Shown here: in pieces, positions 61,581-64,000 of the stretch
How the letters are laid out: each line of letters begins with the position of its first letter
How positions within the stretch are numbered: position 1 is the stretch's first letter
Assembly: GCF_014649955.1 (NCBI RefSeq)
Contig: NZ_BMUA01000004.1
Coordinates: 434,001 to 498,000, forward strand
Direction of reading: 5' to 3'
DNA from: Streptomyces violascens
GTDB lineage: Bacteria; Actinomycetota; Actinomycetes; Streptomycetales; Streptomycetaceae
Length of the DNA stretch: 64,000 nt
Translations under genes and position numbers: made by a program
The notes under the pieces: model-generated
What the model saw: the letters and a program-made list of their open reading frames with translations, nothing else
Database searches by the model: none
Told to the model about the DNA's origin: nothing

Positions 61581-64000
61581 ATGCGCTTTCGCGGGAAGTC
61601 CATCCGCAGGAAGATCGTGGCGTTGCTGCTCGTGCCGCTCATCTCCCTTACCGCGCTGTGGGGGTTCTCCACCTATCTCACCGGCCGGCAGGCCAACGAG
61701 CTGATGGACGTGGCGAACATCGTCAAGAAGGTCGGCTACCCCATCGAGGACACGGTCCGTGTCCTCCAGCAGGAGCGCCGCCAGACCCTCGTCTACCTCG
61801 CCGACGAACGCCCCTCCGAAGCCCTCGCCGCGCTGCGCAGCCGCCGCTCGGCCACCGACACCGCCATGGCCCAGATCCGGGCAGCAGCACAGGACTCGGA
61901 CGTCCGCGGCGACCTCCAGCCCGTCGCCAAGGCCCGCCTCAAGTCCGTGCTCGACGGCTTCGACTCCACGGCCTCGCTGCGCCAGTCCATCGACCAGGGC
62001 AGCTTCGACCGGCAGCAGGCGCTGGAGTTCTACAACCGCCTCATCGACCCCTGCTACAGCTTTCTCATGAATCTCCACGCCCTGGAGAACGTGGAGATGG
62101 ACAAGCAGGGCCGGGCCCTCGTCGGCATCACCCGGGCCCGCGAGATGCTGTCGCGCGAGGACGCCCTCGTCGCCTCGTCCCTCATCACGCCGAAGACGAC
62201 GGCTCCCGAACTGCGCCGGATCTCCGACCTGGTGGCCAACCGGCAGCTGCTCTACGACACCAACCTGGAGATCCTGCCAGCCTCCGAACGCGACGTCTTC
62301 GAGCAGTACTGGCGCGGCCCCGACACCGAGGCCCTGCGCACCGCCGAAGCCGCCATCGTCGATGCCGGGCCCGCCAAGGACCCCCGGCACATCGACGCCG
62401 CCCGCTGGCAGCAGGCCGCAACCCCCGTCCTCGACCACCTCGCCCAGATGGGCACCGAGGCAGGCAACCGCTACCAGGACCGGGTCGAGCCGGTCGCCTT
62501 CAACGTACTGATCAAGGCGGGGCTCGCCGGGGTGCTCGGCTTCCTCGCCCTGCTGATCTCGCTGTTCATGTCGGTACGCATCGGCCGCGAGCTGATCCGC
62601 GACCTCACCCGCCTCCGCAAGGAGGCGCACGAGGTCTCCGGCGTGCGGCTGCCGAGCGTGATGCGCCGTCTCGCCGCCGGTGAACAGGTCGACGTCGAGA
62701 CCGAGGCGCCGCGCCTCGACTACGAACGCGACGAGGTCGGCCAGGTCGGCCAGGCCCTCAACACCCTGCAGCGCGCCGCCGTCGAGGCCGCCGTCAAGCA
62801 GGCCGACATGCGCCGCGGCGTCTCCGAGGTGTTCGTCAACCTCGCACGACGCAACCAGGTGCTCCTGCATCGTCAGTTGACGCTCCTGGACACCATGGAG
62901 CGGCGCACCGAGGACACCGACGAGCTAGCCGATCTCTTCCGCCTCGACCACCTCACCACCCGCATGCGCCGGCACGCCGAAGGCCTGGTGATCCTGTCCG
63001 GCGCGGCCCCCTCCCGCCAGTGGCGCAAGCCCGTCCAGCTCATGGACGTCGTACGGGCCGCGGTCGCCGAGGTCGAGGACTACGAGCGCATCGAGGTGCG
63101 CAGGCTGCCCCGGCTCGGCGTCGGCGGCCCGGCCGTCGCCGACCTCACCCACCTCATCGCCGAACTCCTGGAGAACGCCACGGTGTTCTCGCCCCCGCAC
63201 ACCGCCGTCCAGGTGCACGGAGAGCGGGTCGCCAACGGCTTCACCCTGGAGATCCACGACCGAGGCCTCGGCATGGCTCCCGAGATGCTCCTCGACGCGA
63301 ACCTGCGGCTCGCCGAGACCCCCGAGTTCGAGCTCTCCGACACCGACCGGCTCGGCCTGTTCGTGGTCAGCCGGCTCGCCCAGCGCCAGAACGTACGGGT
63401 CTCGCTCCAGCCGTCTCCGTACGGAGGCACCACCGCGGTCGTGTTCATCCCGGCGACTCTGCTCACCGACGCGCCCGACACCGAGGGCACCGGGTTCCGG
63501 CTCGACCGCAAGGCTGCCAAGGGCGACGGCAACAGAGTTCCGGACGCCCCGCGCCGCGCGCTCTCCCCGCTGCCCGTCGGCATTCCCGGCCAGTCGGTCC
63601 TGGACGGCCCGGTCGAACTGGAGCCCCCGCTCGACCCGTTGGGTCTGGAGGCGCCCTCCGTGCTCGAAGCGCCTGCGGGCCTCGACGAGATCGAGGCCTC
63701 ACGCAGCGGGCTGCTGCGCTCCGCCCGCCGGGCCCCCGAGCCGGCCGACGACCGCCAGCAGCACCAGCAGGCCGCCGACGAGGGCGAGGAGCAGGGCCCC
63801 GTGCCGCTGCCGCGCCGCCATCGGGTGCCGACCCTGGTCAGTGACAACGGCCGCCGCGTGGACGGCCCCGGGCGCGGCCACCCGGCCCCCGAGCCGGACC
63901 CGGCTCCCGAGGGGGACCGCACGTTCGGCAACCGGCTGCCCGAGCGCCGTACGCCCCAGCCGCCGCGCTCCTCGACTCCCCAGCCCCCGCAGCACCTTCG
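61581..64000 (+). CDS. NIT-domain sensor histidine kinase, conservon CvnA-like (3' end beyond window)
   Basis: First 806 codons of a membrane sensor kinase, open to the window end. ATG at 61581 with GGGGGAGG. Helix 1 (KIVALLLVPLISLTALWGF) and helix 2 (about 310-332, NVLIKAGLAGVLGFLALLISLFMSV) enclose an extracytoplasmic nitrate/nitrite-sensing (NIT) domain with QQERRQTLVYLADER. A HAMP-like segment and an atypical dimerisation domain (LADLFRLDHLTTRMRRHAEGLVILSG) precede the HATPase (LIAELLENATVFSPPHTAV, HDRGLGM, DRLGLFVVSRLA). The C-terminus is Pro/Glu-rich and disordered. This is the CvnA component that in Streptomyces conservons is followed by roadblock, DUF742 and GTPase genes. Confidence 0.92.
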   Translation, partial: MRFRGKSIRRKIVALLLVPLISLTALWGFSTYLTGRQANELMDVANIVKKVGYPIEDTVRVLQQERRQTLVYLADERPSEALAALRSRRSATDTAMAQIRAAAQDSDVRGDLQPVAKARLKSVLDGFDSTASLRQSIDQGSFDRQQALEFYNRLIDPCYSFLMNLHALENVEMDKQGRALVGITRAREMLSREDALVASSLITPKTTAPELRRISDLVANRQLLYDTNLEILPASERDVFEQYWRGPDTEALRTAEAAIVDAGPAKDPRHIDAARWQQAATPVLDHLAQMGTEAGNRYQDRVEPVAFNVLIKAGLAGVLGFLALLISLFMSVRIGRELIRDLTRLRKEAHEVSGVRLPSVMRRLAAGEQVDVETEAPRLDYERDEVGQVGQALNTLQRAAVEAAVKQADMRRGVSEVFVNLARRNQVLLHRQLTLLDTMERRTEDTDELADLFRLDHLTTRMRRHAEGLVILSGAAPSRQWRKPVQLMDVVRAAVAEVEDYERIEVRRLPRLGVGGPAVADLTHLIAELLENATVFSPPHTAVQVHGERVANGFTLEIHDRGLGMAPEMLLDANLRLAETPEFELSDTDRLGLFVVSRLAQRQNVRVSLQPSPYGGTTAVVFIPATLLTDAPDTEGTGFRLDRKAAKGDGNRVPDAPRRALSPLPVGIPGQSVLDGPVELEPPLDPLGLEAPSVLEAPAGLDEIEASRSGLLRSARRAPEPADDRQQHQQAADEGEEQGPVPLPRRHRVPTLVSDNGRRVDGPGRGHPAPEPDPAPEGDRTFGNRLPERRTPQPPRSSTPQPPQHL

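Overview
The window is a contiguous stretch of actinobacterial chromosome, almost certainly Streptomyces. GC is very high with G/C-ending codons, GTG and TTG starts are frequent, neighbouring genes often overlap by 4 nt (ATGA/GTGA), and several genes are Streptomyces hallmarks: RbpA, the polyprenol-phosphate mannose synthase Ppm, a SCO1431-family micro-membrane protein, the DUF6114/DUF6230 pair, two GH18 chitinases with direct-repeat promoters, and a conservon-type sensor kinase. From memory the gene order follows the S. coelicolor SCO14xx core region. I see no rRNA, tRNA, CRISPR array, insertion sequence, phage gene or att site.

Layout, left to right. 1-5.1 kb: end-truncated nucleobase permease, secreted alginate-lyase-family enzyme, and a divergent MFS exporter / ROK repressor pair sharing a palindromic operator. 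5.1-14 kb: a multidomain chitinase, then an FMN riboswitch and the riboflavin operon ribD-ribE-ribM-ribBA-ribH, running on into hisE-hisG and a PH-domain membrane protein. 14-24 kb: two tandem CNNM/CBS proteins, a CbxX/EccA-like AAA+ ATPase, a uridine-kinase-like enzyme, a Tat-exported C39 peptidase, and a DUF6230-DUF6114-membrane protein operon divergent from a TetR regulator. 24-33 kb: second chitinase, an acyl-CoA dehydrogenase / unknown / APH-kinase trio, a zinc-ribbon-like protein divergent from an Lrp regulator, and an amidohydrolase. 33-42 kb: ppm, fxsA, rbpA with a sigma-R promoter, MFS, GDPD, YczE-like protein, MocR regulator, and an FtsK/SpoIIIE-like protein with a degenerate P-loop plus a tiny membrane partner. 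42-48 kb: ankyrin protein, a possible polycysteine micro-ORF, a HEAT-repeat protein, and a GT4-GT4-SGNH hydrolase operon. 48-53 kb: 5-oxoproline catabolism (pxpA/B/C, a DUF1445 putative hydro-lyase, MFS) divergent from a GntR regulator. 53-61 kb: a three-gene SMC/MksBEF (Wadjet)-like operon without a nuclease partner. 61-64 kb: small membrane protein and the NIT-domain histidine kinase, cut by the window end.

How genes work together: the rib operon makes and imports flavin under FMN control. The two chitinases share one promoter design and are probably co-induced by chitin. PxpABC, the DUF1445 protein and the MFS form a 5-oxoproline uptake and degradation unit with a palindromic GntR site. 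The most intriguing element is the condensin-like trio at 53.3-60.8 kb. It has the kleisin/wHTH/SMC order of MksFEB/JetABC, no JetD/MksG nuclease next to it, and an Asn where the SMC Walker B glutamate is expected. The polycysteine micro-ORF ahead of the HEAT gene is the second item I would follow up.
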